In this document: piece after piece, positions 12,558 to 25,100 of the stretch | How positions within the stretch are numbered: position 1 is the first letter of the stretch | Layout: each line of letters opens with the position of its first letter | From: Onchocerca lupi | Lineage: Eukaryota > Nematoda > Chromadorea > Rhabditida > Onchocercidae | Assembly (NCBI GenBank): GCA_028564675.1 | Contig: JAOVVO010000463.1 | Span: 1-64,000 of the forward strand | Direction of reading: 5' to 3' | DNA: 64,000 nt | Position numbers and translations under genes: made by a program | Notes under the pieces: generated by a model | What the model was told of the DNA's origin: nothing | Seen by the model: only the letters and a program-made list of their open reading frames with translations | Databases searched by the model: none

Positions 12558-14251
12558 CACAAGTAACAAACGAAGGGTAAAAAGAAAGAAAAATGCTTTC
12601 TTAATTTAATCATTCTAGTTTAGAAAGAACTCATAATTAAATTAATCAAATAAGTCGAAAGAAAACATAAAAAGTAAGATAGATAAATAACATAGCATTG
12701 TGACGGCAATATAAGATAGTATTTCATATAATGCTGAATAATATAAATATTTGCGCTTTATCGACAAAAGCATAGAATAGAAAGGCTCTTCAATCATTCT
12801 TCATCTTTATGACATTTTCTAAATCTTGATCTTATTAATTACTTCTAATTAATTCCCATGTTATTCGTATAAATTCACTAAAAGATTGCGCATCAACTTA
12901 GATATTACTGTTTTTGCTCGTAAAATTTCAATTCGAGCGGATCTAGTGGTCAAATTTAAACGTCTCCTTAAAATTCTTTCTCATATAAGTGACTTTTTTT
13001 TTTAATACAGTTTTTTCTTTTTTTTTTTTTTTTTTGAATTTGAAAGCTTAAATTTCATTAGTATGACTTACCGCAAATCAAGCAAGAAAAAAATAAATAA
13101 TCCTTGACGCGACAAAATTCAATCATTAGTTGATTAAAATTTTCCGAGAATTAAATATTTTGAATACTTCATGAACATACCATGCTTATTGAATATCCGG
13201 TCATTTGAACACCTCTAAGATCATGTTTCCGAAAAATGCAAAGAATTTTGCTAACTGTAGAATGACTAAAGTAATACAATATGATAATTTAACGTATAAG
13301 TGATTTAATCGGAATGCTATGACGTCCATATTTAAACGTCTTCGGGAATCATTTCTAATATAGAATGACGCTAGCTCGAGAATTTAAATCTTCTTACGTA
13401 AGCGCAGCTTACACACATCAGTAATAATATCTAAGATATAATACAAACACATGAACAATATCAGCAAGATAATAGGATTGACTGATAAGGATAAGCAGTT
13501 CACGTACGGGTGCGTGATAATCTAATGCGACAGGTAAAACGTTGATCGGATTGATTGTAAATATATTTATGAAATTATTTGAAATTAATAATATAATGAG
13601 TGGTATTAAATGATTGGATAATTTCGATTCATCTTTAGCTGAATTTCAGAGATAAATCTTCCCATCTTGCCTCGGGTTGGGATATTCCACTACGGGAAGC
13701 TAATTCTTTCAGGTGATGATTTGAGATGTAGCATTTATATCATTTTATACCGTTCACTCTTCCCGAGAACCTTCGGTGTAAACGCACTACTTCTGTTAAC
13801 TAGTAACCCCGCGAATTCTCGATATATCGAGGTTAGTAAATTTAGAACATCGTATTGCAATAGACTATGTTGGCATGACGTCGAGAATATCAACGATTGA
13901 GAAAGAGCGACGGATGAAGAAACGGACGATTAGGAGAGTGTGCGAAGTAAGAGAAACTAGAAAGAGGTAGAGAGACTAAGATAGTATTCATCTGATGAGT
14001 CATTTTGTGGCGAAATATTCAGGTTCGCTTAAATTGCGCATTTAACGGATTTCAGGATGAACGTAGGGATTTACGTGGTGATCCATCACTTAAGTAAACG
14101 TGCATTGGAGAACTGCGTACTTCTCCCGATTTGTTAAGATCGTTTCAACAACTTATAGCGTATAAATGTATTTGGTTGTGATTGAGATCGATGTTGAAAA
14201 AAAACAATAATTTACATTTGTCGTTTCCGTGAGCGCTAAACTAATGGAAGA
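12558..14251. other. Upstream region of the GOLGA7-like gene
   Basis: No supported coding exon. From about 13650 to 14250 the GC content rises compared with the flanks, as expected for promoter and 5' UTR sequence. Poly-T runs occur near 12990-13036. The open frame at 13667-13900 is not convincing. Confidence 0.4.
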
Positions 14252-16035
14252 ATGAACCCGAGAAGTGATGAAGTACGTGTTTTGTTAAATACGTGCAACA
14301 AAATTTTCGTCCAACGGGATTACTCGAAAGGACTCGGCGTCCAGTTTGAAACCACATTTCCGGGTCCACTTGAAGGAAAGGTAAGCATTCGGCATATTTT
14401 TGGAATAAGTTTTGAAATCAACTGAGAGTCAGGTCACCGTTATTCGTATTGTTTTCTGATTTTAGCCTACTGATCGTTTCTGGTCTGTAATGTCGATGGT
14501 TTGTTTCGTTGATTTCTATATTTAAGCCTTTCAGTACTAGTCCAAAGGTGAAACAATCGAAAGAAAAAAAGGGTTCAAACCTATAGTTAAAATACTGCAC
14601 TCAGTTGGAATGCTGGGTTGCTGCTCTCGAAAAGTTGGAATAAGGTGGGAGTATCAGGCAAAGATTACTGTATCCTGATGAAGCAAACTATCCATAATCC
14701 ATTAGTATTGTGAAAAAAGAAAAAAAAAAAAAAAAACGGTTTTTTCAGATCAGTGAACAAGCTTGGGCACATACTATTACGACGCTAAATTCATACTACA
14801 CTAAGGCCGAAGAAGTTTGTTGCGGAACGATACTCGAAACATTAACTGGATGTCTTTCATGTTACATTTCGAGGCTTTTCTTGCAGGTTTGTTTTTTGAG
14901 TTCTAGATTTCCAATTTGAATGAAAGAAAACCAATGTGGTTTAATGAAAATTGCGTTCCAAAAATGTGATAAAGCGAGAAAATGAAAGTAATAAAACAAA
15001 ATTTGAGAATCCAAATAAAATTTTGTGTAAGATTTTATAATGACCAATATGAATATTTTTTGTAAAAATCCACTGAATTTATATTTCATCCAAACAAAAC
15101 ATCATTTTAATGGAATAATTCTCGTATGATGTAATAAACATTTACATGCAGACACAATATGAGAAGACATTATCGGAAATTAATCAATTTTTGGCAGAAC
15201 AAAATACAAATGTTTATCTTCCAGCAGGTGTGCATTTGACGGATCCTATTCAGCGCGGTCTTCGTGTGGTAAGATACCACCATTTTTCAAAGTTCTAATA
15301 GTATAAAAATCACTTGACAAGATTGCAGTGAGTGATAAAGTTAATATGGGGATCACCAGTACCATATAAGCCTCGGTTTTATTTCGAAATAAAAATTCTG
15401 AAATTATATGAAGCGAACTTAAAACAGCAGTTGGAAAAATCATTGACAGAACTGACAAATTCGGACTCGCTGGAGAAACCAATAAGCTTTTTCTGGATTT
15501 CTTAACAATGTCGAAAGTAGACCACTCGCTGTTCGGTAAATTTAATGGTAGTATGAGTGATAAATTTTAATTTTTTGAAATATACCGGTTTCAATTTCTT
15601 TCGATAAATTTAGACTAAGAGAATTGCTAAAATTATGTAGATCTGATTCATTTGGTGACAGGTGTGACCGTGAAGATCTCAAGGTTATGCATTCTTTATT
15701 TGACCATGATGTGTATAGTTAAAGATTGAAATCAAATTTATTATAAATTTTAATCCAAAATTTCAAAAAACAATGGATTTTAATCTGTTCTCAGTGCTCA
15801 CTGTTTTTCAGAACTAAGTTGAAAATTGGCTTTTTTTTTAGGGTGTAGATAGCTTCTCGTGCTGTAAAAATATTCAAAAATTTCAGTTTTCAAATTCTGA
15901 TGCGGGATTTTTTGAAATGCAAATCAAATTATATTGCAGTTCGAGATCAGTTTGATACATACATCACCAGTATTACATCAAGGTGATATATCTGCAGAAC
16001 CAAACTATGCCTTAGGCTTGGATGGAACGAATTAA
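14252..16035 (+). CDS. GOLGA7: GOLGA7/ERF4-family palmitoyltransferase accessory subunit
   Basis: Four exons: 14252-14380, 14749-14886, 15152-15268 and 15940-16035, all phase 0, encoding 159 residues. Donors are AAG|GTAAGC, CAG|GTTTGT and GTG|GTAAGA; acceptors are TTTCAG, ATGCAG and TTGCAG. Family landmarks in order are IFVQRDYSKGLGVQFET (about 18-34), a conserved middle TLNSYYTKAEEVCCGT...LTGCLSCYISRLF, then TQYEKTLSEINQFLAEQN, and VYLPAGVHLTDPIQRGLRV followed by FEISL. These match human GOLGA7 (IFIQRDYSSG..., LLTDPIERGLRVIEI) closely. In mammals GOLGA7 partners zDHHC9 to palmitoylate Ras-type proteins at the Golgi. The nematode protein is about 20 residues longer, with an extra N-terminal lead and a divergent C-terminal tail. 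The start is the ATG at 14252; an ATG at 14244 leads to an immediate stop. Confidence 0.95.
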
Positions 16036-16248
16036 CGTGCATACGGTTATTAACTATTCGTGATATTATCTGTATTATGATACGGTTATTATTCCCTTTG
16101 TTTTCATCCTTACCCAGACAGTATAACTTGTTGGTGTGACGAAAACAGATATTGCCTTATACATATCACATGTCCACTGTCTAGTTTTCGTGTAATTTCT
16201 TATTATCACTTTTACTTTTTTTATGATGTCATAATATATTAGAATCCA

Positions 16249-16449
16249 ATGTTCGCACAATATGCGGAACATGAAATTTCATTTACCTTTGCTACTTATT
16301 TGATTTTCGCCGATGGTCCAGTAAGGTAAATTTAATTATATTTGATCACATTGACATGCAGTTGTGATAAGGTATGGGAGACATGCCGTGCTCAAGCAAG
16401 CTTCAAAAAATTCGTTTTGAGCAATAGGCGTTTATGTTGTCTTTTTTGA
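16249..16449 (+). CDS. Possible small downstream gene at operon-like distance
   Basis: About 200 bp after the GOLGA7 stop, an acceptor-like ATATTAG ends at 16242, six bases before an ATG. The frame reads MFAQYAEHEISFTFATYLIF ADGPV to AG|GTAAAT at 16325. An acceptor ACATGCAG at 16361 continues the frame in phase (CDKVWETC...) to a TGA at 16447-16449, 54 residues in all. The arrangement resembles a trans-spliced second gene of a nematode operon. Against it: the intron would be only 36 nt, the product is unrecognised and it is short. I rate it as a candidate only. Confidence 0.2.
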
Positions 16450-17563
16450 ATCAAGTTTTTATTGGGTATTTTACATTTGATATTGTAAATTGAATTCGAA
16501 GAAAAATTTTCAAAATCCATAATTTTAGTTGTTCTAAATTTTACCTGTCAGTTTTTGATTATAATACTGTGTTTTGCCATATTGTGTGTTCGTGATTTAT
16601 AAGTGTAATATGTGTATATTCATAAATGTGGAATTATTTTCATTTCTTATTCACAATTTTTTGTTTATTCATTTTTTCTGAATGAATTCACTGCATAATC
16701 TCAAATCACGAGAGTTGATATTCGTTCTGCTACGGTTCAAGTATTAAATAATTCGGGATTTTCAGTTTAATTTTGCAATTTAATGAATTCATTTTCATCT
16801 CTCTTTTTCAACTAATAACTTCTTGGAAGATATTGACTTATAAAGAAATCCGGGTATCTTAAGGTTTGACTAAACTAAGTAATCATTCCGCATTCTTGAT
16901 GCGTCATGCGCCATTGTAGATTTTTTTTTTTGCTTCATTTTAGTCCTTTCTATATATTATATTACTGCCAGGTATATTATAAAGCTTACTTTCGACTACG
17001 TTTATCAATTCCCTTCAAATTCCAATTTTATGGTTTCTGTCCTTGAATGTTTATTTTATTTTACAATTTCTAGTAAAATAAATTGAGCATCAGCGTTTCT
17101 ACACTAGTGGTCGTACACCAGCTTCGGCCAAGTGGATGCGATAAATTGATCGGTATGTATATATGTGTAAATCTTCCATTGGTTCATAAAAAGAGTATCA
17201 GTTATGTTGGAGAATGGAATCTCGGAACTTTTTTAGGTTTCAGTTCGTCTACTGTTTGTTGCAATTGCAAATTACAGAATGAGCCGAGCTAATCGAGCGC
17301 AGATATTCCTTACATAAATTTCCATCAACAAATGCCTAAATTCTCTGTTTCGATGGTCTTGCATTGAGCGATACTCGCCATCATTTAAAAGTTTTGTCTG
17401 CGCAGGGAAATAAAAACGGTTGTTTCAGTCAATAAAATAAACAAAAAAAAAAAAAAAAAAAAAGAAAAAAGAAGGGAAGATTTGAAAAATTTGGAAGGAA
17501 AACGACTGTACTATTTAAATAGCAGTAATTTTGTTGATTGGATTTATTTGACGCAATTCCCAA

Positions 17564-17920
17564 TCAACACGGAGATGTTGTCAGAGACAGAGGAATTAGT
17601 AAATTGCTAATTAAATAACTAATGATTAATATGAGGAGTTCAATGATGCGAGATTGAAATAGCGAGGCGGAAAAACTCTTGTGATCAATAACATGATCTA
17701 TACATCCATATATCCAGCTTCTCGAACAGTATCCAGTGTTGCTGGTCAGTAACCCGTTTAATATCTTGAAGATAGCATTAAAATATCGTTGAAATGTCAT
17801 ATGACATTTTTCACTTTTTATATTCCAAAAAGACGAAAAAAAAGTACCGAAATTTTCTGGAAAGTAATTTAAAATGCTCATAAAACGCTTTGTAATATTG
17901 AATTTCATCTTTGGTTTCAT
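17564..17920 (-). CDS. Uninterrupted 118-codon ORF, hypothetical
   Basis: The longest single-exon ATG-to-stop frame in the 16-22 kb gap (ATG at 17920). It is rich in Phe/Ile/Leu/Ser, with a hydrophobic C-terminal stretch IIELLILIISYLISNLLI that could be a membrane segment. It has no recognisable motif, splice context or family. An ORF of this length can arise by chance in a 64-kb AT-rich window. Confidence 0.15.
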   Translation of the reverse strand: MKPKMKFNITKRFMSILNYFPENFGTFFSSFWNIKSEKCHMTFQRYFNAIFKILNGLLTSNTGYCSRSWIYGCIDHVIDHKSFSASLFQSRIIELLILIISYLISNLLIPLSLTTSPC

Positions 17921-18769
17921 GATTTCCGAAGAAGATTCATTTCCCAGAATTAATGTATTGAACTGATAATAAATTTGCAGAAAAATACGCTCTGTTTAAG
18001 AAAAAAAATTAATTCCCAGAAAGAATGAAAAACAGAAGTTCGAAATTCCGCCTTATCTTTATCTGGAATTTCCGAAAGATGGAAACGCGCCCAATTTTAT
18101 GATGAAATTTCACCATAAACCTGTAATTTCATGGGAAACGAATTAAGTTGAGGGGAAATATGAATACTAAGTACTGACCTAAATTGTAACACGGAAGTAT
18201 TGTCAGGAAGATAACTTACTGACATGACAAATTTCGTTGAAATCGTTGCATATTGGAAATATCATTATTACGTATTTTCGGTAGGCTAATAATTGAGTTA
18301 TATTTTTCAAAATTTCTGGATAAATCCAAATAAATCTGACAAATATTCTATTTAATTCTTGGTTTTGTCCAGAAACAATCTATGGGACGATGAATATTAT
18401 TTCTATTTCTTGTTAATATTGACGTACTGAAATTTACAAAGTTTAAGGGAAAATGATATATTGTTAAGACCTATTTAATAATCAATGTATAACATTCGGT
18501 ATTGATGAAATTTTACAAAAATGAGAAAATTCGAATGATGCAACTTTGAAATTTGTAAAAAAGAAATTCGATAAAACGTTTTTATGCAAGTTAGTTAAAT
18601 TAGCAAGGCTTAGTTTCAAATTTCTGGAAAATATTTGAACCGCGATATGATTTGAGTTCCAGTGAAATGATTTTTTAAGAAAAAATTTAATTTAAATTCA
18701 AAAAAGGAAATTTAATTCATACAGTACCATTACACAATGATCAATCATTGCTATTACGGAGTATTTTAG

Positions 18770-18898
18770 TACTACGCATCACATTGTAATTTCCAAGCTA
18801 CTTCACTGGCGTGCGACGTGGGTGGTCGCAAGTGGCAATTGCTACAACAAAATGTTGAAACGTCGTGTGTGGCCTTCTCATGTGAAGCATCTTGTTGA
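18770..18898 (+). CDS. Possible terminal exon of a cysteine-rich (C6-like) protein
   Basis: After an acceptor GTATTTTAG (ending 18769) the phase-0 frame runs 42 codons to a TGA at 18896-18898, in locally GC-richer DNA. It encodes SLACDVGGRKWQLLQQNVET followed by SC and SC, with six cysteines in all. The C-x-x-GG...W...C pattern matches the end of the secreted protein at 6071-8621 (TCTNVGGSQYTW...VDC). No upstream exons could be chained to it, so it may be an orphan or decayed exon. Confidence 0.22.
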   Translation, partial: YYASHCNFQATSLACDVGGRKWQLLQQNVETSCVAFSCEASC

Positions 18899-19522
18899 TT
18901 TGATATGAATTAGTGGAACTATCCTGAAAATTCATAATTTTTATCTTGCTTTAATGAAATTTCATCATTATAATAAAGTCATCATTTGTTGAAACATTGT
19001 CAACCTCTATCTCCCAATGGCAGAATACAGTAATTTGGTTGTTACAGCTAGCATGCTTTTAAAAAAGGGAGTGAGAGTTAGCCACTTTTTGGTTTGCAAA
19101 TGGAAATTTTAATATTTATGCGAATTTTGGAAAATTATTACAGTTGGATGGTTTCATACGGCTGTAACGATGACAGATATGATTTAATAAGTTTAAATTA
19201 ATGAGAAATTTTTGTCTTTTTTTTACTATTCAATGTCTATCGATTAAACAAACAGTAATTATGATATGTATTATTTTAAGTTGTTGGTATAATTCATTTC
19301 AAAAAAAAAGAAACGGGAAATTTCTAGACATAATTACTAAGAAAAAAATGAATTGGGAAAAATTTCTGCAAATATCCTCCTATTCTGTATACTTTTTTGT
19401 GAAATTTAGAAGAATATAAAAAATAAAAAAACATGAATCTTCAGGCAGCTTTTACTCTTTTTTTTTTTTTTACTGGTAAACCTTTAGATCTTATATAGTA
19501 AATAAAATTTCGGACAAATTGT

Positions 19523-19650
19523 TTTCTTTCACGAAGTATTTCATATTTTGGGCGATTTCTAATCTCAAGAAGTAATTCACATCTTGGGCGATTTTTACTT
19601 TCGTGAAATAATTCACATTCTCGGTTTGGACGATTTATATTCTCGTGCAG
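19523..19650. repeat. Diverged tandem repeat, about 35-42 bp period
   Basis: Three and a half diverged copies sharing the frame TCAC/TCGTGAA(G)TA.TTCA.AT.TTGGGCGAT, starting near 19523, 19556, 19592 and 19634. The region is noncoding. Confidence 0.7.
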
Positions 19651-20434
19651 ATAAATTGTTGAATATTCGAGTCAATCACTAACAGCCCTATTATCCAGAT
19701 TATGAACAATATAAAACTTCGAGCATTAAGCGGGAAATTTTCAAATTCAATTTGAAGTAATTCAAAATACATGTTATCTCTATTTTTACGAAATTATCAA
19801 TCATGTTTTCTTTTAACTATTTAAATTTTAAAATAATGACTCGTTGGGGAATACCTAAACGCCGGGATATTTAGATGCCATTTTGCTGGCATAATAAATA
19901 TCTATCATTTGAGCAATTGATAAAGAAGCAAACAAAAGTAAAATCCATAATATTCATTATTTAATTCTTGATTCAATTTATAAACTGAATTCCAAACAGA
20001 AATGATTTTGTCTGGTAATTTCAAAGTTGAATGTGATAATTTTACGAAATTTGATTCAAAATTTTCTAAAGCATAACATAATACCTTGTGCATATTACAA
20101 AGACTTTCGAAAATATCAAATTTATCATTGTTAGCAAGCATATTGACTCTTTTTTTTAATATTAGCTTTAGAAGTGTCTAAGTACTGAAGTTTGAATTAT
20201 CTTCATAACTTATAACGGATAAGTCGTTTGTTGATCAATAATAGCAAAAAATGGATATTGTCGAGAACCACTCGGCATTAAATTAATTTTTTCGATCAAT
20301 TTCCAACTTCAATTCTAGAAATTTTAATAGTATTTTCAAATGAACAGAAAAAATGAAGAAAAGAGGGGAGGAAGAGAGAAATTAGCAATATTCATTTTTT
20401 CTACCAAGCATAAAATCCTGGTCTTCTGTTCCAG

Positions 20435-20439
20435 AAAAA
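20435..20439 (-). terminator. Pol III terminator of tRNA-Ala
   Basis: A run of five T on the transcribed (minus) strand, starting six bases after the tRNA 3' end, as expected for Pol III termination. Confidence 0.8.
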
Positions 20440-20444
20440 GCCAC

Positions 20445-20516
20445 TGGAGGTTGGGGGGATCGAACCCCCGCCCTCTCGCATGCAAAGCGAGCGCTCTACC
20501 ACTGAGCTAAACCCCC
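20445..20516 (-). tRNA. tRNA-Ala (anticodon UGC)
   Basis: A 72-nt cloverleaf on the minus strand. The acceptor stem is GGGGGTT/AACCTCC plus discriminator A. The D arm is TAGCTCAGTGGTAGAGC, the anticodon stem CTCGC/GCGAG closes the loop TTTGCAT (anticodon TGC), and the T arm is GGGGG TTCGATC CCCCC. The acceptor pair at 3:70 is G-U, the classic alanine identity element. Internal A-box (TAGCTCAGTGG) and B-box (GGTTCGATCC) promoter sequences are intact. There is no intron and CCA is not encoded. A Pol III stop tract follows immediately. Confidence 0.97.
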
Positions 20517-22189
20517 CACGTACTAATCTCGCAGCACTTTTCTAAGATAATTATTTTCATCCTTTTTTTATTGAATTCAAATGTGTTTTTCATTGTTTTA
20601 AAACAACTATACCATATTTAAAGTACTGTTAAATATAATCAAATAAGATTTACAACAATAAAATCGGAACTGGTCTAAAATTACTAATATGAATCAATAA
20701 AATTCTTACACTTCCAACAGAAATATCTCTTGATAAAAGGATAATTTCAATTATTTGCATCGCTCATTATCTGATAATTTTGATTTATATACCCTTAATG
20801 AAAAACAAATTTGAATTCAGCAGTTATGACTTAATCTCCGGAAAAGTTGCAATTCCAACTGTTTGCATCATCCAATTCATTTTCTGATAATTTTGAATAA
20901 GTAATTTTATCACTTAATTCCTAGCTAAATCTTCATAAGTTTTCTTGAAACTTTGAACATATCACCCGTTCTCTAACTCCACTTTGTTTATCATCATTCC
21001 TATATTGCAAAATGTTACTCTAGTCAAAACAAAACTTGAAGAGATTTCACATTTCAACCAAATTTAAATTCACATTTTATATCTGGATTAATCCAAATTG
21101 TAGTAATCATCATTCAATCATGTCATTCCTAACACTTCAAGAATTTATGCATGTTTCTAGCTGGTCAATGAAAGCAAATTATTTGATCATCCCATCTGAG
21201 TTATCCATTTCACCAGTTAATAAATTTCCTTGAAAATTAATTGCAAAAATTGACTTTGACTAAACAGGAGGAAAAAGGAGACATTTGACAAAGATTTCTA
21301 TGTGCGAATTTCGTTTCTGAAATAATTCTTTTTATCACACTTGCGATATCAATTATAGACACAAAATATACAATCTTGAGCAGCATTTTGTTGAGAATAA
21401 TAGCATTTAAGGAAATCAAAATAAAATTAGCAAAAAGTAACAAATTTATACATTTATAAATATAATTTGAGATCATCGATTCATATCAATAACAAGTGAG
21501 AATGGCAGAAAACAGAATATCACATTTACAGTAAAGATAAAATGGAGTACTATATTATTTATATGAGGTTCAGTTTCATCCAGAACATTTTCAAGACAAA
21601 TATTATTGAATATCTGATGTAAAAATCACTTATAATGATAAGTGAAAATCTTGAAATTAACGATACAGAGCATAAAATTACTAGAACTAACCGAATTGCT
21701 TAATATAATCTATACTTATTATTATCAACCACTAGCCTTCTTTTCGAACTCACTTTCAGATTCCTACTTCATTTTGTATCACTATTAAAGTGCTAGATCA
21801 AAATTTTATTGGGGAAAAGATTTTTTTTAAAAAAGAAACGAAAAAGAAAAAGAAACAATCGATATTATTTGGTATGTTGGGATTTTGAATAACTTCAAAA
21901 TTTAACAATAGGTTTTTTGGAAGTTTTTTCTTTTTTTTTTTTGGAAGTTAGGTAATTCTAACATAATTCACTTGAAAAAGAAATAATTGATTATAATTTG
22001 CGACCAAACATTGACACTGTCTTCTGTTGTCAACTTTTTTTAAATGATAAAAATTATTTTGACTCATTTTTTGAAACTATTTTGACCAAAATAAAATTTA
22101 GTAAATAGATTCACTCGCCCATATAGCCATAGAGTAAAAATTTTAATTAGTGAGAGAAATTTGTATACATATATTACAAGTTATGCAAA
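20517..22189. other. Noncoding spacer 3' of the IL-17-receptor-like gene
   Basis: AT-rich DNA between the tRNA and the receptor stop codon. The part nearest 22189 presumably includes the receptor 3' UTR. The small open frames here lack splice sites or protein character. Poly-A/T and A/G-rich runs occur near 21824-21950. Confidence 0.5.
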
Positions 22190-25100
22190 TCAATTTGTAA
22201 TGTCTTTTCCGGAAATAAAACCAGAATCCTGTAATGTATGTCCATCACTTGACAGCCTTTTCTCAGGCGAATTCCTGCCATCAATAACCGGAAAGTTATT
22301 CAGTTGATCGAGCTGATTTGCCACGTTATGCTCATCACTGATAAAAGTGTCGGTTGTTGTAACAATTTGAATTTCTGCAGCATCTGCTAAGTTTCCTGAT
22401 TCTAGAATTGTTTCGGAAGATACCACTGTCGCGCTCCTACTGCCATGAATCAATTCGTTCGGTAACTCAGATAATATTTTTGGTTCAACCGATATCCTGA
22501 TATCAATATTCTCAGATTCCTCAATATTCTTATCCATGATATGTCGGATTGGAAACTGATTCTTTTTATCACTAGTTATTGGTCGTGATAGGCGCCAATG
22601 AGTGTTAATAAACCAGTTTGGATCATTTTCCAACATTTTCGACGTTTCCGCAATGGTTGTTATCAATTTCGCGTATGCCGAACTATAGGAAAGAATACGT
22701 GAATCATTTTTAATATTTGAATCAGTTAAATTTGAAATTAATGCAGAAATATTGTCGGGAATCATATACTGCAACGAATAGCTTAATGGTGGTAGAATAA
22801 ATAAAGGTACCGTATATCTGAATCGAACCGATATCACTGCTGAATGCCTGAATTGAAAAAAAAAAAAGTTAATTTTCGAATAAATTCATAAGTTTATCAT
22901 TCCTTCATGAAATCAATCAAAAAATATTTTTTAAATTTTGAGTAATTTTGTTGATGCTCTAAAATTCAAGAATTTCACTGATATAATCAAGCAACTACAG
23001 ATAATAAATTTATGTCATCATTAGAATGTCATCTTTTGGAGAAAAAAAATATATATATTTCGAGTGAATGCAGAATAATTTCTCAAGAATTTAAAATTTT
23101 AACTAGAACATTTCATGAGAACATATTTGGACTTAAGATGCTAATGAATGTGATCAAAATATGGTTAGCTCCAAAGCGAACTTCTTTTCGTAAATAAAAA
23201 GTAAAAATAATATAACTGAACAACTAAAGATCTAAGATAAATCTGGAGTAATTTTCTAAAAATTATCTTAGATTTAAATATCTAAGCATAAATTAGTTGG
23301 TTAAATTTAGGGATTTAAACAATGATAACATTATCATTCTGGTCACTTCGCTGATTAAGATGACCAATCGATTCTAATCACCTGAAGAATTGAACATGAA
23401 ATAATTAATTTAAAAAAAAAAAAAAAAATCATTCATATAGGTGGCTTACATTAATACTTGATCGATTTGCTTATTGAACAAATCATCGAGTGGTTCGGGC
23501 TCCTTTCGCTCAATATAATATTCCTGTTGTATCTTACATCGATAATGATAATATGCTCCTTCAGAATTGATAATAACCACTTTATCAGCATTAAGGATTG
23601 ATATGCTGATATAATCGAGAAGATTGCGCTCAATTTGAGTGATATCCCAAACATCCAACTAGAAATCCATTGCTGTTGTATTTTGAAATAATACAATTTC
23701 ATATTTTTTTCTAAATTCCTTTTTGAAATTCACTTAATAAGGTTAATTAATAGGCTATATCTCATCAAACGTATACTTCCGTTAGTCGATTTGAAAAAAT
23801 ATTGTCAGTAAATTTAAAAAATAATTTTGACTCACGTGAACATCGAAGCCAAATACGCTACGCAAATATTCCGCAAATCGAAGAACACATTTTTCATGTA
23901 ACAAACTATCATGCGAATAAATCAGTAAAACGTTAAGCCGTGCTAAAAAAAATTATTTAAATTAATAATTATTCATGAATTCAGTGATGACCAATACATT
24001 TTCAGATTTCAGAATTCATGACTTCCTCTTTGAAGAATTTATGTGAGGTTTCTAAAAATTCCATGATTAACCAGACAAATTTTTAAAAAAAAATCGGAAA
24101 ATCCTATCTAAAGTTGAATAGTTCAGTTATGTATTTTGTAGATTTTGAATTAAAAAAATCGAACCAATATGAATTAAGGGTGTTTGACTATTTGATAAGG
24201 TTGTCAAGGTTGTCGCCGGCGGATGATCTGTCACAAATCGTATTCGTATTGCTTTATTGGTTAATCGACGACGAACATGGTATAAGTATAAGATATAAAG
24301 TAAGAAAAATATTGTCAAACTTATAACCAAAAGCATTAGTGCCAATAGCATTGTCCTGTAATGAATTAATATTTTAATGTTCAGAAGAAATTATCGATTA
24401 ATTATTTTAGTTCAATACTAGAAACTTCATGTATTGCTCTTAATAGCAAATAATTATGCAAATATTATGAATTACATCGAGAAATTGTACCGAATAGATG
24501 AATATAGTCACCAGTATCACTTCAGTATATTACTTCTAAGTGATTTTCGACATTAAAGTAGAGATTTGAAGCGATTTTCGAGATTAAAATAAAAGTCAAA
24601 AGTGATTTTCGAGATTAAAGTAAATAGGTCTAAAATAATTTTCGAGAGTAAAGGTTCGAAGTGACTTCTGAAATTCAAAGAAAAGCTCTACTTAAAAAAA
24701 AAAAAAAAAACGAATGATAATGTAAAAGTAGAAAAAAAATGTCTAATCTGACGTATCGTGATTAACTTGGAAACTGAAATTGCATAATTAAAACAAGAAA
24801 TGATTACTAATAAAACGAATTAACTTCAACAAATATTTTAATCAAAGAGATAAATTAAAAGAAATAGTTGAACAATTAGGTATCATCAATATAATTTATG
24901 AAATCAATAGCGAATTGTATCCAATTTACAATATTGCTCTTAATGGAAATCAGGGAAATACTATACTGAAAGTAACTTAGCTAAAATAATAATTTAGTAA
25001 CATAAATTAAAAGTTACAAAATTATTTTTTTTATATTTTAATTTTAAAAAGATTTCAATACTTGCCATATATATTCGGAAGAGTTATGCTCAGCACGCAA

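Noticed and set aside
17083..17292. Two overlapping open frames (ISVSTLVVVHQ... and RFYTSGRTPASAKWMR) in locally GC-rich DNA
   Set aside because: Neither frame has a convincing acceptor, ATG or partner exon, and two open frames on one stretch suggest chance. It could be an unrecognised noncoding RNA.
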